Part shown: positions 19,102-30,654 of the stretch, one piece after another | How positions within the stretch are numbered: position 1 is the first letter of the stretch | Layout of the letters: each line of letters opens with the position of its first letter | Source: Silvanigrella aquatica | Lineage (GTDB): Bacteria > Bdellovibrionota_B > Oligoflexia > Silvanigrellales > Silvanigrellaceae | Direction: 5' to 3' | Assembly (NCBI RefSeq): GCF_001907975.1 | Contig: NZ_CP017834.1 | Coordinates: 2,439,523 to 2,503,522, forward strand | Length of the DNA: 64,000 nt | The notes under the pieces: generated by a model | The model's database searches: none | The model's input: the letters and a program-made list of their open reading frames with translations, nothing else | What the model was told of the DNA's origin: nothing | Program-made: the position numbers and the translations under genes

Positions 19102-19623
19102 TTATTTAGTAGTAGCTTCATTATCTACTTTATTCGCGATTTGCTGTTGAATTGCTTTTTTAAGATCATTTTGTGAATCGCGCTGTGAAAATTTCTTCAT
19201 TTCTTCCATTATAAAATGCTTTGTTTGATATTGAGGATCTTTTAAGACAACTTGTTTTCCAACACGATTGCTCAAATTAAAAACTAAGGGTGCCTTCAAA
19301 TTTGCACTCATTTTTTTAGGATCCATAGGAATTGTTACGATAACAGAAATGACAGCATCATTTGGATTTGTAAGTTTTAAAGTAGCAACTTCCTCTTCTG
19401 TCACTTCAACCATATAGTCGGGTCGAAAAGAAAGAGGACTTATAACAATAAATGCCATTGTGGGATCGGTAGTGGATTGCAGCCACTTAAAAGGAGAATC
19501 ATTGTCATGATCAAGAAGTATAAATTGATTTAATTCTGGAAAACCAATAAGCCCATCTGGAAGAGAGATCATATCACCTTCATTGATTTCAACTTCTCCG
19601 AAGCGCGATGTATTTATTTTCAA
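19102..19623 (-). CDS. fliW: Flagellar assembly factor FliW
   Basis: FliW is a cytoplasmic chaperone-like protein that binds flagellin and, when free, CsrA, thereby relieving CsrA repression of flagellin mRNA. The 173 residues show the family features GLIGFPELNQFILLDH, FKWLQSTTDPTMAFIVISP and VIVTIPMDPKKMSANLKAPLVFNLSNRVGKQVVL. The start is TTG behind a very strong GGGGG ribosome site. csrA and flagellin genes, the usual neighbours, are not in the window. The C-terminal 30 residues, rich in Gln and Lys, extend beyond the short FliW forms. Confidence 0.92.
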   Translation of the reverse strand: MKINTSRFGEVEINEGDMISLPDGLIGFPELNQFILLDHDNDSPFKWLQSTTDPTMAFIVISPLSFRPDYMVEVTEEEVATLKLTNPNDAVISVIVTIPMDPKKMSANLKAPLVFNLSNRVGKQVVLKDPQYQTKHFIMEEMKKFSQRDSQNDLKKAIQQQIANKVDNEATTK

Positions 19624-19737
19624 GACAACCCCCTTATCATCACATCAAATCATGACCTCAATTCCAAGGTTAAGTGACAGCATTCAAATGTGCAATAAGA
19701 GCTGCCTTTTTTATTGACGTGTCAAAATATCTTGAGC

Positions 19738-20126
19738 TTAAGAGGCATCAAATGCATACTCTAAATTAAAATAGATTTTATATTGAGGTATGAGAGGAAT
19801 ATTACCCGGATTGAAATTAACATCGCTTGTTTGTCCATAGGGAGTTGCCATTTAATATCTGTATTCTAATTTTCCCAGCCATGAATTATTTATTTTATCT
19901 TCGAATTTTAAATGAAGTGATGTAATTTCAAAACTTGGATCATAATGAGTAAACTTAATTTAGAGTAAAATATATTTGTTTGAAAATCATCGCTATATCA
20001 AACATTTCCAAAACCTACGGAAATATTTGCCTCCCAATATTTCATATTTTCATCAGCAAATAAAGAAGTTTTATAAAAGATAATAAAACAAAATAAAGAC
20101 TTATAATAAATCTTCCGATAATTCAT
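19738..20126 (-). pseudogene. Decayed outer-membrane (beta-barrel-like) protein gene
   Basis: No long frame remains, but translation on the minus strand from ATG 20126 gives a signal peptide (MNYRKIYYKSLFCFIIFYKTS, cleavage near LFA) and then NMKYWEANISVGFGNV, broken by a TGA at about 19998-20000. After a frame change the sequence resumes as HYDPSFEITSLHLKFEDK and SWLGKLEYRY, a TAA at 19852-19854, and finally ATPYGQTSDVNFNPGNIPLI and YKIYFNLEYAFDAS to a stop at 19738. The alternating aromatic/polar strands suggest a porin-like barrel. The remnant is only about 130 codons, so the middle is probably deleted as well. The parent family cannot be named. Confidence 0.68.
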
Positions 20127-20164
20127 ATAAACCTGACATATGTTTGAGTTTTATGGAGTGTCAT

Positions 20165-20521
20165 ATGCCAGTAATAGAAGACCTCAAAATAAGAAAACAA
20201 GAATTAGAAGCAACGCTAGAAGCTTTGACCGAATTAATTCAACGTCGCAATGCATTTCTTGCTAATGTTGAAAGAATGGCATTTGATCGGGTTATAACTC
20301 ATAAAAGAACATTGCTTAATTTAAGCAGCAAAGGCGATAAAATCAACTATATGCGCCGATCTACTAAATCAATCGATCTTGAAATGAAAAACTCAAGAAA
20401 ATGCTTATTTATTTTGCACTCCAGGAGAAGGAATTTACTTCGCATACTTGATGAAATTGTTGAACGAATTGATGATTTGCAAAGTACCAATGATGATTTT
20501 GTACCAAAAGAGAGTGCTTAA
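20165..20521 (+). CDS. Small helical/coiled-coil protein of unknown function
   Basis: I do not recognise this 118-residue protein. It is highly charged and helical throughout. Residues 5-45 (IEDLKIRKQELEATLEALTE and on) and the C-terminal third (ILDEIVERIDDLQ) have heptad-like spacing of hydrophobic residues, with a basic stretch (RRSTKSID to HSRRRNLL) between. No signal or membrane segment is present. GGAG at 20155-20158 supports the ATG at 20165, seven codons inside the longest frame. It stands alone between the decayed barrel gene and the second efflux operon. A structural or nucleic-acid-binding role is possible but only a guess. Confidence 0.7.
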   Translation: MPVIEDLKIRKQELEATLEALTELIQRRNAFLANVERMAFDRVITHKRTLLNLSSKGDKINYMRRSTKSIDLEMKNSRKCLFILHSRRRNLLRILDEIVERIDDLQSTNDDFVPKESA

Positions 20522-20651
20522 GTAATAAATAATTACCTACTTTACAATTTATAAATCATAAATTAGTATAAAAATGTATATCTATCATTAGTCATAAACA
20601 TTTTTGCATTGTATACTTATGTTTTACATGCAATTGAAGGCCTATAATAAA

Positions 20652-21872
20652 ATGGATTTGCATAAACTTTTAAATCGCATGAAAGAACATGCATCGAACC
20701 ATTTCAAAAGAGACTTAAAATTTATTATCATTATATTTTTATCTTTAACGGTATTTATTATTTCTATATTTATGATTTCTAAATATTCTCCATTAAAAAT
20801 TATCAAACACACTCAATCCAAAAATTCAGAATTTAAAGATAAATCAAATTATAAATCACAAAATAAATTTCGTTTAAATTCTGTTGTTACAGCAACTGCT
20901 AAAATCAAAAATATTTCAGTTTATTTAACAGCTCTAGGTACAGTCACTCCTTTGGAAAGTGTCACAGTTAAAACTCAAATTAATGGACAATTATTAAATG
21001 TTTATTTTAATGAAGGACAGCTTGTTAAAGAAGGAGATCTCCTCGCAGAAATCGATTCAAGCAGTTATAAGGCGCAATACACTCAATACGAAGGACAACT
21101 TCTCAAAGATCAAGCATTACTTAATAATGCCCATCTTGATTTAAAACGTTATCAACTTTTATATCCATCGGGAGGAGTTTCAAAACAAACTCTAGATACA
21201 CAAGCATGGCTTGTAAAGCAATACGAAGGAACTGTTCAGTCCGATAAAGGACAGCTCGATGCTGTAAAAGTAAATTTAAAATATTGTAAAATCACTTCGC
21301 CCATTTCTGGACTCGCTGGTTTACGTCAAGTAAATCCTGGAAATTATGCTCAAACCACAGATCCTAATGGCATTGTTTTTATAAATAAATTACAACCTAT
21401 TTCTATTATTTTTTCCATTCCAGAAGATTATTTACCGAAAATATTAGACAGAATGAAAAATAAAGAAAAACTTCAGACACAGGCATATAATAGAGAACAG
21501 TCAAATATCATTGCCACTGGCGAATTGCTCACGACAGATAATCAAATTGATACAACAACAGGAACAATTAAATTAAGAGCACAATTTCAAAATGAAGCTT
21601 ATAAATTATTTCCAAATCAATTTGTAAACATAAAACTCTTGATTGACACATTAAATAACGTAACAACTGTTCCCACAGCAGCTATTCAGCATGGCAGTCA
21701 AGGTGATTACGTTTTTGTCTTAAATGAAAATCACACTGTAAAATTCCAAAAAGTAACAACTGGAATTGCAGACGGAGAAGATACAGTCATTTTAAGTGGT
21801 GTAAAAGAAGGAAATCTTGTTGTCACGGAAGGAGCAGACCGTCTTACAGACGGAGCTGAGGTTTCTTCATGA
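20652..21872 (+). CDS. mdtA: RND periplasmic adaptor, MdtA-like
   Basis: This protein of about 406 residues has an N-terminal membrane anchor (about residues 27-50), an alpha-hairpin flanked by lipoyl halves ([30 protein letters not shown] and [20 protein letters not shown]), and the MdtA-like barrel with [15 protein letters not shown]. MdtA/MuxA adaptors serve pumps with two different RND permeases, exactly what follows. The start is uncertain: the frame opens at 20604, GAAGG about 11 bases upstream favours ATG 20652. The stop overlaps the next gene by ATGA, showing coupling. Confidence 0.88.
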   Translation: MDLHKLLNRMKEHASNHFKRDLKFIIIIFLSLTVFIISIFMISKYSPLKIIKHTQSKNSEFKDKSNYKSQNKFRLNSVVTATAKIKNISVYLTALGTVTPLESVTVKTQINGQLLNVYFNEGQLVKEGDLLAEIDSSSYKAQYTQYEGQLLKDQALLNNAHLDLKRYQLLYPSGGVSKQTLDTQAWLVKQYEGTVQSDKGQLDAVKVNLKYCKITSPISGLAGLRQVNPGNYAQTTDPNGIVFINKLQPISIIFSIPEDYLPKILDRMKNKEKLQTQAYNREQSNIIATGELLTTDNQIDTTTGTIKLRAQFQNEAYKLFPNQFVNIKLLIDTLNNVTTVPTAAIQHGSQGDYVFVLNENHTVKFQKVTTGIADGEDTVILSGVKEGNLVVTEGADRLTDGAEVSS

Positions 21873-24800
21873 CTAATATTTCTGAACCTTTTATAAAGCG
21901 CCCCATTGCCACTTCGCTCTTTATGGTGGCTATTTTTCTCGTAGGAATTTTAGCTTATCAACTGCTTCCGGTATCCGCTCTGCCTGAAGTGGAATACCCC
22001 ACTATTCAAGTTTCCACATTTTATCCCGGCGCAAATCCCGATGTAATAGCTTCCTCTATTACAGCTCCCTTAGAAAAACAATTTGGTCAAATGCCAGGTT
22101 TAAAACAAATGACTTCTTCAAGCTCGGGAGGTGTCTCTTTAATTACGTTGCAATTTAATTTAAAAATGAGTTTAGATGTTGCTGAGCAACAAGTTCAAGC
22201 GGCTATTAACACGGGCTCTAGTCTGTTACCTTCAGATCTTCCTAATCCACCTGTATATAATAAAGTCAATCCTGCAGATACACCTATTATAACCTTAGCG
22301 TTGACTTCTAAAACACTGCCACTTCCCCAAATAGAAGATTTAGCAGATACGCGATTGGCGCCAAAATTCTCTGAAATATCTGGAGTAGGGCTTGTTACGA
22401 TCAGTGGGGGACAGCGACCTGCTGTTCGAATTCAAGCAAATACAACGACATTGGCTTCCTATGGTTTAAATTTAGATGATATACGTACCGCAGTGAGTAA
22501 TGCAAATGTAAATACAGCGAAGGGAAACTTTGATGGCACAAGGCTTTCCTATACCATAAATGCCAATGATCAGCTGTTAACCAGTGAGGCTTACAAACCC
22601 CTAATTATTTCATTTAGAAATGGTGCACCGATTCGATTAAAAGATATTGCAGAAGTGGTTGACGGAGCTGAAAATTCAAAACAAGCCGCATGGATGAACG
22701 AGGAACCCGCTATTATTTTAAATATACAAAGGCAGCCGGGCTCTAATGTCATAGAAGTAGTTGATAGCATCAAAAAAGTTCTTCCAAAATTAAAGGCGAC
22801 ATTGCCCAGCAATATTGATGTCAAAATATTAAACGATAGAACAACGACTATTCGTTACTCCGTAAAAGATGCGCAATTTGAACTTATTCTTGCCGTTATT
22901 CTTGTCGTATTGGTTATTTTTGTATTTCTTAATAATTTACCTGCTACTTTTATTCCAAGCTTAGCTGTTCCTTTATCCTTAATTGGTACCTTTTCTGTCA
23001 TGTATGAACTTGGCTACAGCTTAAATAATTTAACCATTATGGCTCTTACAATTGCAACAGGATTTGTGGTCGATGATGCGATTGTCATGATTGAAAATAT
23101 TGCTCGATATATTGAAGAAGGAGAGTCTTCTTTAAATGCGGCTTTAAAAGGTGCTTCCCAAATTGGCTTTACAATTCTATCATTAACTGTTTCTTTAATT
23201 GCCGTACTTATCCCTTTGCTTTTTATGGGTGATATTGTAGGAAGATTATTTCGAGAATTTGCTGTTACTTTATCTGTTTCAATTTTAATTTCTGCAATTA
23301 TTTCTTTAACTTTGACCCCCATGCTTTGTAAACAATTATTACGTCATAAAGATCCAACAAAAAAAGGTAAATTTGAAACCATCGTCCAAAATTTTATTGA
23401 TGATGTTATTGATAAATATTCAGTTACATTAAGCTGGGTACTTAATCATCAAAAAATGACTCTTTATGTTGCTTTAGCAACACTTATTTTTACTGGATTT
23501 CTTTTTTATATTATTCCAAAAGGATTTTTCCCCATTCAAGATACAGGAGTCATTCAAGGCATAACAGAAGCACCACAGTCCATTTCATTTCCAGAAATGT
23601 CTAAAAAGCAACAAGAAGTTGCAAAAATAATATTACAAGATCCCGCCGTAGAAAATATTTCTTCATTTATAGGTATTGATGGAATTAATACCACACTAAA
23701 TAGCGGTCGTATTTTAATTACTTTAAAACCAATTGAAGAACGAAATATCAGTGCATCTGAAGTTATTAGAAAAATACAAAAACAATTAAATAAAGTAGCA
23801 GGTATTACTCTTTTTATGCAACCTGTTCAAGATATCACAATTGATGACCGCATCAGTCGTACTCAATATCAATACAGCATCGGCTCACCTAGTGCGGCCG
23901 AAGTTGATAAATGGAGCACTTTATTATTAGATAAATTACGCAATGCTCCTGAACTAAGAGATGTTGCAAGTGATGTACAAAATCTGGGACTGCAAAGTAG
24001 AATTACAATTGATAGAAGCACTGCGTCACGTTTTGGAATAACACCTGCCACTATTGATTCCACTTTATACAGTGCGTTTGGACAGCGCCAAATATCAACA
24101 ATGTTTACTCAAATCAATCAATATCATGTGATTTTAGAAGTCACCCCCGAATTAAATTTAACTCCGCAAACAGCACTTGATCATTTATTTATTCAATCTC
24201 CCTCAGGAACATCCATTCCTTTTTCGACGTTTGCGACAGTCTCACAAGATATTGGCCCTTTAGTCATCAACAGACAAGGACAATTCCCCGTTGCCACAAT
24301 TTCTTTTAATTTGGCGTCAGGAAGATCTTTAGGTGACGCTGTGAAAGCAATTGAAAATGGAAAAGAGGAACTGGTTTTTCCAGAAAGTGTACAAACAAAT
24401 TTTGAAGGTGCTGCAAAAAGTTTTCAAAGTTCCCTAGCGAATGAGGGATTTCTTATTTTTTCAGCCATTGTAGTCGTTTATATTGTTCTCGGTATTTTAT
24501 ATGAGAGTTATATACATCCCATAACAATATTATCTACATTACCGTCAGCTGGGATGGGTGCTCTTCTTGCATTAATAATAACCCGATCTGATTTTGATAT
24601 TATTGCGCTTATTGGAATAATATTACTTATAGGTATTGTTAAGAAAAATGCTATTATGATGATCGACTTTGCTCTAGAAATGGAACGAAAGCACAATAAA
24701 TCACCACATGATGCTATTTATGAAGCTTGTTTACTTAGATTTAGACCTATTTTAATGACAACATTGGCTTCTATGTTAGGCGCGATACCACTAGCTCTAG

Positions 24801-25012
24801 GCTCAGGTATGGGATCGGAGCTGCGCCGCCCCTTAGGAATTTCTATTATTGGTGGTTTAGCCGTCAGTCAGCTTTTAACATTATACACAACACCCGTTAT
24901 TTACCTTGCATTCGATAGACTATCGCGTTACCTTAGTAACTTTTCATTTGAAAAAAATAAAGAAACTAAAAAAGAGGAAAAAAATCCAACCGCTGTGGAG
25001 GAGCCACAGTGA
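21869..25012 (+). CDS. mdtB: RND efflux permease, MdtB/MuxB-like
   Basis: The 1047-residue permease starts with [20 protein letters not shown], the typical N-terminus of the MdtB/MdtC group, and carries the TM4 pair in [13 protein letters not shown] at about residue 400. The ending [17 protein letters not shown] is also typical. In MdtABC-TolC, MdtB and MdtC form mixed trimers, and the tandem permeases here fit that plan. It overlaps the adaptor and the next permease by four bases each, so translation of all three is coupled. Known pumps of this type export bile salts, novobiocin or similar compounds; the substrate here is unknown. Confidence 0.92.
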   Translation: MTNISEPFIKRPIATSLFMVAIFLVGILAYQLLPVSALPEVEYPTIQVSTFYPGANPDVIASSITAPLEKQFGQMPGLKQMTSSSSGGVSLITLQFNLKMSLDVAEQQVQAAINTGSSLLPSDLPNPPVYNKVNPADTPIITLALTSKTLPLPQIEDLADTRLAPKFSEISGVGLVTISGGQRPAVRIQANTTTLASYGLNLDDIRTAVSNANVNTAKGNFDGTRLSYTINANDQLLTSEAYKPLIISFRNGAPIRLKDIAEVVDGAENSKQAAWMNEEPAIILNIQRQPGSNVIEVVDSIKKVLPKLKATLPSNIDVKILNDRTTTIRYSVKDAQFELILAVILVVLVIFVFLNNLPATFIPSLAVPLSLIGTFSVMYELGYSLNNLTIMALTIATGFVVDDAIVMIENIARYIEEGESSLNAALKGASQIGFTILSLTVSLIAVLIPLLFMGDIVGRLFREFAVTLSVSILISAIISLTLTPMLCKQLLRHKDPTKKGKFETIVQNFIDDVIDKYSVTLSWVLNHQKMTLYVALATLIFTGFLFYIIPKGFFPIQDTGVIQGITEAPQSISFPEMSKKQQEVAKIILQDPAVENISSFIGIDGINTTLNSGRILITLKPIEERNISASEVIRKIQKQLNKVAGITLFMQPVQDITIDDRISRTQYQYSIGSPSAAEVDKWSTLLLDKLRNAPELRDVASDVQNLGLQSRITIDRSTASRFGITPATIDSTLYSAFGQRQISTMFTQINQYHVILEVTPELNLTPQTALDHLFIQSPSGTSIPFSTFATVSQDIGPLVINRQGQFPVATISFNLASGRSLGDAVKAIENGKEELVFPESVQTNFEGAAKSFQSSLANEGFLIFSAIVVVYIVLGILYESYIHPITILSTLPSAGMGALLALIITRSDFDIIALIGIILLIGIVKKNAIMMIDFALEMERKHNKSPHDAIYEACLLRFRPILMTTLASMLGAIPLALGSGMGSELRRPLGISIIGGLAVSQLLTLYTTPVIYLAFDRLSRYLSNFSFEKNKETKKEEKNPTAVEEPQ

Positions 25013-28000
25013 AAAGTCTTTCGACTCCCTTTATTGAAAGACCTATAGCAACTTCTCTTTTTGCCACAATAATTATTCTTGCGGGTATTCTTGCTTTTCG
25101 CTTTCTCCCCGTTTCACAACTCCCGCAAATTGAATTTCCCACAATTTTAGTACAGGCTTCACTGCCAGGTGCCAGTCCCGAAATTATGGCGAGCTCTGTC
25201 GCCACCCCCTTAGAAAGGCAGCTTGGAAAAATTGCTGGCATAGCAGAATTAACTTCAAGTAGTTCAACGGGATCAACAAGAGTTATCATTCAATTTGATT
25301 TAAGCAGAAATATCGATGGTGCCGCTCGGGATGTACAAGCAGCGATTAATGCATCACTCAGTCAATTGCCCACGGATTTACCTGGCAATCCCACATATCG
25401 AAAAGTGAATCCCGCCGATGCTCCCATTATGATTATTGCCTTGACTTCTCAAATTTATAGCAAAGGCCAAATATATGATGCTGCTTCCACAATATTGCAA
25501 CAAAAAGTATCGCAAATTAATGGAGTGGGTCAGGTTGTTGTTGGAGGAAGCTCACTTCCCGGAGTGCGTGTCGAATTAAATCCCAATGCCTTAAATCACT
25601 ACGGCATTTCCTTAGAAACAGTAAGAGCGGCAATACAAAGTGCAAATGCAAATAAGCCCAAAGGACACATCAGCGATCAATATAAAACATATGATATTAT
25701 AACAAATGATCAAATATTTAAAGCTTATCAATATAAGCCACTTGTAGTTACTTATAGCAATGGCGCTCCTGTTACCTTAAATGATCTTGGTGATGTTGTT
25801 GACTCCGTTGAAGATATCCGAAATGCAGGATTGGCCGATGGAAAGCCTTCCGTATTGCTTATTATATTTAAACAACCTGGTGAAAATGTCATTGAAACCG
25901 TCGATCGCGTTAATGAAATGATGCCACATCTAAAAGCATCAATTCCCGCAGGCATTGATATGACTGTCGCAATGGATCGCACTCCCACAATCCGTGCATC
26001 TCTTCGTGATGTGGAAAAAACATTAGTCATATCTATTCTTCTTGTTATTCTTGTCGTTTTTTTATTTTTAAAAAATATGAGTGCCACGATTATACCAAGC
26101 ATTGCTGTTCCTTTATCATTGCTTGGCACTTTTGGCATAATGTATTTTTTAGATTATAGCTTAGACAATTTATCCCTAATGGCACTCACTATTTCAACTG
26201 GATTTGTTGTAGATGATGCTATCGTTGTTCTTGAAAATATAACACGACATATTGAAGATGGTATGAATCCCAAACAAGCCGCTTTGCTAGGATCCAAGGA
26301 AGTTGGTTTTACAGTTCTTTCTATGAGCATTTCCTTAATTGCCGTTTTTATTCCTATTCTATTAATGGGCGGAATCGTCGGTCGGTTATTTCGTGAATTT
26401 GCAGTTACCTTATCCCTTGCTATTCTTGTTTCATTAGTTGTTTCCTTAACCATAACACCTACAATGTGCGCAAAAATGTTAAAATCGAAAAAAGATAATC
26501 ATAAATCTATACATTCAGATGAAATTAAAGATAAAAATCGAATAAATTTCGCGGATAAATCAAAATATTTTTACGATAAATCCCTACAATGGGCATTAAA
26601 TCATCCCAGATTTATGCTTTCCTTAACTTTACTTACCGTTGCATTAAGTGTTTTTTTATACATTGTTGTCCCTAAAGGATTTTTCCCACAACAAGATACG
26701 GGACGGATTATGGGATCGATTCAAGCTGATCAAAATATTTCTTTTCATAGCATGGAACAAAAATTTACACGCTTTGTAGAAATTATTAAAGCGGATCCTG
26801 CTGTTGCTCACGTAGTGGGATATACAGGTGGTGGTTCCATTAATTCAGGTAACGTCTATATAACTCTAAAGCCGGTAGAAGAAAGAAAAATATCTCCCGA
26901 CTTGGTTATCAATCGTCTCCGCGGAAAAGTCTCAGAAATCACCGGCGCTAAAATATTTATGCAAGCAGCCCAAGATCTTGTTATCGGAGGTCGACAAGGG
27001 GGCGCTCAATTTCAATATGCCCTTGCAGCGGATAGTATCCCCGAACTGAATAATTGGGGACAAATTATTATGAATCGCGTAAATCTTTTACCAGGCATTG
27101 CGGATGTGAATTTTGATCAAAAGGATCATGGCTTAGAATCATTCGTGAATATTGATCATGATGCCGCCGCTCGATTTGGCATCACACCACTTTCTATAGA
27201 CAATACGCTCTATGATGCTTTTGGCCAAAGACAGGTCTCAGTGATGTATAAATCTATGAACCAATATCATGTTGTTATGGAAGTGGCGCCTAAATATTGG
27301 CAAAGTCCAGAATTTCTCAATGATATTTATTTAAGTTCTTCAGAAAAAACTTTGGTACCTCTTTCTGCTATTGCAAAATATTCGGCAAATTCTTCTTTAC
27401 TTTCCGTAAACCACCAGGATCAATTTCCCGCAACAACACTTTCCTTTAATTTACTTCCCGGAGTTGCTTTGGGAGATGCTGTTTCTCTTATTGAAAAAAC
27501 AGTAAAAGAAATGAATTTACCTCCCTCTATACGCGCTTCATTTCAAGGTGCGGCAAAAGCATTTCAAGCATCTTTATCTACACAACCTTATTTAATTTTA
27601 GCTGCTATTATTACTGTCTATATTGTTTTAGGAATCTTATATGAAAGTTTAATTCATCCTGTTACTATTCTTTCTACAATTCCATCTGCAGGAGTAGGAG
27701 CTTTACTGGCATTAATTATAACAGGAACAGATTTATCACTCATTGCCCTCATTGGAATTATTTTACTTATTGGTATTGTAAAAAAGAATGCCATTATGAT
27801 GATTGATTTTGCATTGCACGTGAAAAGAAATGAAAATAAATCCTCGCAGGAAGCCATTTACCAAGCAGCTTTGTTACGTTTCCGTCCCATTATGATGACA
27901 ACAATGGCCGCTCTTTTAGGAGCTGTTCCTTTAGCATTTGGCAGTGGTGTGGGTTCAGAATTAAGAAAACCACTTGGCATATCCATCATAGGAGGTTTGA

Positions 28001-28128
28001 TCGTAAGTCAATTTTTAACACTATATACTACACCAATTATTTACCTTTATTTTGAAAAAATTTCGAATTGGTATCAAAATAAAAGACAACAGCAAAATGG
28101 TAAAACTTATGAACAACCTGAAATTTAA
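25009..28128 (+). CDS. mdtC: RND efflux permease, MdtC/MuxC-like
   Basis: The second permease of the pair has 1039 residues and begins [22 protein letters not shown]4 holds [13 protein letters not shown] at about residue 400, so the proton-relay aspartates are intact in both partners. Its sequence is clearly paralogous to the preceding gene (shared [21 protein letters not shown] and [16 protein letters not shown] blocks), consistent with an old duplication. The start is GTG overlapping the previous stop (GTGA). The outer-membrane factor gene begins inside its 3' end. Confidence 0.92.
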   Translation: MKSLSTPFIERPIATSLFATIIILAGILAFRFLPVSQLPQIEFPTILVQASLPGASPEIMASSVATPLERQLGKIAGIAELTSSSSTGSTRVIIQFDLSRNIDGAARDVQAAINASLSQLPTDLPGNPTYRKVNPADAPIMIIALTSQIYSKGQIYDAASTILQQKVSQINGVGQVVVGGSSLPGVRVELNPNALNHYGISLETVRAAIQSANANKPKGHISDQYKTYDIITNDQIFKAYQYKPLVVTYSNGAPVTLNDLGDVVDSVEDIRNAGLADGKPSVLLIIFKQPGENVIETVDRVNEMMPHLKASIPAGIDMTVAMDRTPTIRASLRDVEKTLVISILLVILVVFLFLKNMSATIIPSIAVPLSLLGTFGIMYFLDYSLDNLSLMALTISTGFVVDDAIVVLENITRHIEDGMNPKQAALLGSKEVGFTVLSMSISLIAVFIPILLMGGIVGRLFREFAVTLSLAILVSLVVSLTITPTMCAKMLKSKKDNHKSIHSDEIKDKNRINFADKSKYFYDKSLQWALNHPRFMLSLTLLTVALSVFLYIVVPKGFFPQQDTGRIMGSIQADQNISFHSMEQKFTRFVEIIKADPAVAHVVGYTGGGSINSGNVYITLKPVEERKISPDLVINRLRGKVSEITGAKIFMQAAQDLVIGGRQGGAQFQYALAADSIPELNNWGQIIMNRVNLLPGIADVNFDQKDHGLESFVNIDHDAAARFGITPLSIDNTLYDAFGQRQVSVMYKSMNQYHVVMEVAPKYWQSPEFLNDIYLSSSEKTLVPLSAIAKYSANSSLLSVNHQDQFPATTLSFNLLPGVALGDAVSLIEKTVKEMNLPPSIRASFQGAAKAFQASLSTQPYLILAAIITVYIVLGILYESLIHPVTILSTIPSAGVGALLALIITGTDLSLIALIGIILLIGIVKKNAIMMIDFALHVKRNENKSSQEAIYQAALLRFRPIMMTTMAALLGAVPLAFGSGVGSELRKPLGISIIGGLIVSQFLTLYTTPIIYLYFEKISNWYQNKRQQQNGKTYEQPEI

Positions 28129-29539
28129 AAATAACTTACTTTTTATATTGTTACTTATATCAATCGCATCGCTAACAGCATGCACTGTGGGGCCAGATTA
28201 CAATAAAGTGACTTTTGAATTTCCTGAAAATTTTAAAGAAACAGCGGATAATAAATGGAAAAAAGCAGATCCTAAAGATGACCATGATAAAGGAAAATGG
28301 TGGGAAATTTTTCAAGATCCTGTGCTGAATAAATTAGAAGAACAACTCAATATCTCAAATCAAAATATTGCAGCAGCTATGTCGCAATACGATCAGGCTC
28401 AAGCCTTGCTGGGGCAATCTGTTTCCGGATATTTTCCCAATGTCTCAGGATCGGGAGGAGCAACACGACAGAGATCTAGCGCCACAAGTGTAAGCCCTGC
28501 AACAGAATCAACAGGAATGAATGGCACTCTCAGCGCAACCTGGGTTCCCGATCTTTGGGGCAGCGTCCGTCGAAATGTAGAAGCTTCTAAAGCTGGTGCC
28601 GAAGCCAGCGCAGCACAACTTGCCAATGTTAAGTTAACAGCCCAAGCATCACTCGCCCAATATTATTTTCAAATATTATCCGCAGATAATGATCAAAAAC
28701 TCCTTGATGACACGACAGAAAACTATAAAAAAGAGTTAGAAATTGTAGAGCAAAGAAAAAGCGCTGGAACTGCTTCCGAATCGGATTATGCTCAAGCCGC
28801 GACTCAATACGAACAAGCTCAAGCACTGGCACTGGATAATAAAATCACGCGCGCTCAATATGAACATGCCATGGCTGTGTTACTTGGTAATACACCCTCG
28901 GAGTTTTACCTTGAAGCAAAACAGGCAAAATTAATTCCGCCCGATGTTCCTTTAGTGTTACCTTCAGAACTTCTGGAACGGCGCCCTGATGTCGCTCAAG
29001 CAGAACGTCTTGTGGAACAAGCGAATGCTCAAATTGGAGTTGCCATCGCTGCTTATTTTCCAAATTTTAATATTACTGCTAATGGAGGATATTCCTCCAG
29101 CACATTTGCAAATTTATTTAATTTACCAGCTCTTTTTTGGTCATTAGGAGGTAACTTAACAGAAACATTATTTGATGGAGGATTACGAGGAGCAAAAGTC
29201 GATGCCGCAAAAGCAAACTATAAAGCACTCGCAGCACAATATAAACAAACTGTTTTATCCGCATTTCAAAATGTAGAAGACAATCTTGCTGCTACTCGCA
29301 TTTTAAAAGAGGAGGAAGAATTTCAAAAAAATGCAGCAGCTCATGCACAAACTGTTGAAAACTTAATCACCCATGGCTATGAGGTGGGAACAAACACATA
29401 TAGCGATGTTATTAATGCTCAGACTACATCTTTTACAGCACAAAAAACCGTAAATGGTATTTCCGCAAAAAGAATGGCCAGTACAGTTAATTTAATCGCA
29501 GCACTTGGCGGCAGTTGGCAAAAAGAAGAAAAAAAATAA
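28097..29539 (+). CDS. OprM/NodT-type outer-membrane efflux lipoprotein
   Basis: The 480-residue protein has a lipoprotein signal, hydrophobic stretch LLFILLLISIASLTAC followed by TVGPDY, with the lipidated Cys near residue 29; TVGPDY is typical of NodT/OprM channels. WWEIFQDPVLNKLEEQL, the DLWGSVRRNVEASKAGAEAS hairpin and RRPDVAQAERLVEQANAQIG are classic family blocks. It supplies the outer-membrane channel for the MdtABC-like pump. The longest frame starts at 28052; I prefer ATG 28097 (ATG 28112 is also possible), both within the end of the permease gene. So the pump operon has its own channel instead of relying on TolC. Confidence 0.92.
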   Translation: MVKLMNNLKFKNNLLFILLLISIASLTACTVGPDYNKVTFEFPENFKETADNKWKKADPKDDHDKGKWWEIFQDPVLNKLEEQLNISNQNIAAAMSQYDQAQALLGQSVSGYFPNVSGSGGATRQRSSATSVSPATESTGMNGTLSATWVPDLWGSVRRNVEASKAGAEASAAQLANVKLTAQASLAQYYFQILSADNDQKLLDDTTENYKKELEIVEQRKSAGTASESDYAQAATQYEQAQALALDNKITRAQYEHAMAVLLGNTPSEFYLEAKQAKLIPPDVPLVLPSELLERRPDVAQAERLVEQANAQIGVAIAAYFPNFNITANGGYSSSTFANLFNLPALFWSLGGNLTETLFDGGLRGAKVDAAKANYKALAAQYKQTVLSAFQNVEDNLAATRILKEEEEFQKNAAAHAQTVENLITHGYEVGTNTYSDVINAQTTSFTAQKTVNGISAKRMASTVNLIAALGGSWQKEEKK

Positions 29540-29628
29540 ATTTCACAGCATAAAAAAAATTGATAAAAAGAAGATGGAATACATTTTTAGGTATATAGTT
29601 CTTTCTGATATTCTATTGGAGAGATTTT

Positions 29629-30651
29629 ATGAAATTAATATTAATATTAATATTGATAATTATTAATATATTTATTTCGACTTTATTTATTGCATGTAAT
29701 AATAGCAATTCATCTAATAATAATTACGGTGCTTACTCGGGTCCCGCCTCCTGTGTGAATAATAAAAGTTTGACTTTAGATGAAACCATTGTGGGAGGAA
29801 ATCAAGTCACAAATAATAATACGACATTAACTGGAAATAATACTGTCGCCATTATTTTAAATAATCAAAATAACACTAAAACCATTGAATGCACGGGAAC
29901 AATTGTGGCAAGCAATCTAATTTTAACGGCAGGCCATTGTTTTGATGAGGTTGGATCAAGTAACACTTCGCCAGGATGGGTCATATTTGCTGATACTTAT
30001 GATTCTTTTAATATTAATAATTCTGCTTCCATTTCATGCTGGCAACGTCCTGGTGGATATATTCCTTGCTCTGTAAGCGACACCTATAATTGCATACTAA
30101 ATGATATTACTTGGGTTAAAATTAATGGAAATATCAGTCGTTTTAATAATTATGTCACAACATCCATTTTAGCAAATCCTCAAACAATTTCAGCAAGAGA
30201 ATCAAAATGGATGCTAGGATTTGGCAAGTTAAGCGATAACCCCCCAAGTAGGAATTCAAACAAATATATGGTTCAATCAAGTAGTTCTAATACTTATCCC
30301 GATACATTACCTTCAGGTGCAGCGAGAGCATTTGATTCCTATACTTTCTCGAATGCCTACGAAAATTATTTAACAGTCATTGGGCCTAATACAACACCAC
30401 CTAAAGGAACATGCGAAGGGGATTCCGGTGGTCCTGTTTATGTTTTACGTAACGGAAATTACGTATTAGCGGCACTTACTCAAGGATCGAATAGCTTATT
30501 AACACCAAAACCAACAAATACAAGCCCCACCTATACTTTCGACTACACTAAATATGCTAGTTGTGATGATGGTTATGGAGTTTATACCACTGTCGGCAAT
30601 TATATCAGCTGGATTCAATCGTCAAGCGGAGTTACTTTAAGTACTTATTAA
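29629..30651 (+). CDS. Secreted trypsin-like serine protease (S1), probable lipoprotein
   Basis: The 340-residue protein carries a long hydrophobic signal ending LFIAC, so Cys near residue 23 may be lipidated. A Ser/Asn-rich linker follows. The S1 protease motifs are IVGGNQV (about residue 55), TAGHC with the catalytic His (about 104), the Asp in LNDITWVKI (about 162) and GDSGGPV with the catalytic Ser (about 265). Several cysteines could pair. Activation by cleavage before IVGG is the family norm. The gene is convergent with the adenosine deaminase-like gene (3 bases apart). A TATTAA-like repeat in the DNA encodes part of the signal peptide. The target proteins are unknown. Confidence 0.9.
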   Translation: MKLILILILIIINIFISTLFIACNNSNSSNNNYGAYSGPASCVNNKSLTLDETIVGGNQVTNNNTTLTGNNTVAIILNNQNNTKTIECTGTIVASNLILTAGHCFDEVGSSNTSPGWVIFADTYDSFNINNSASISCWQRPGGYIPCSVSDTYNCILNDITWVKINGNISRFNNYVTTSILANPQTISARESKWMLGFGKLSDNPPSRNSNKYMVQSSSSNTYPDTLPSGAARAFDSYTFSNAYENYLTVIGPNTTPPKGTCEGDSGGPVYVLRNGNYVLAALTQGSNSLLTPKPTNTSPTYTFDYTKYASCDDGYGVYTTVGNYISWIQSSSGVTLSTY

Positions 30652-30654
30652 ATT

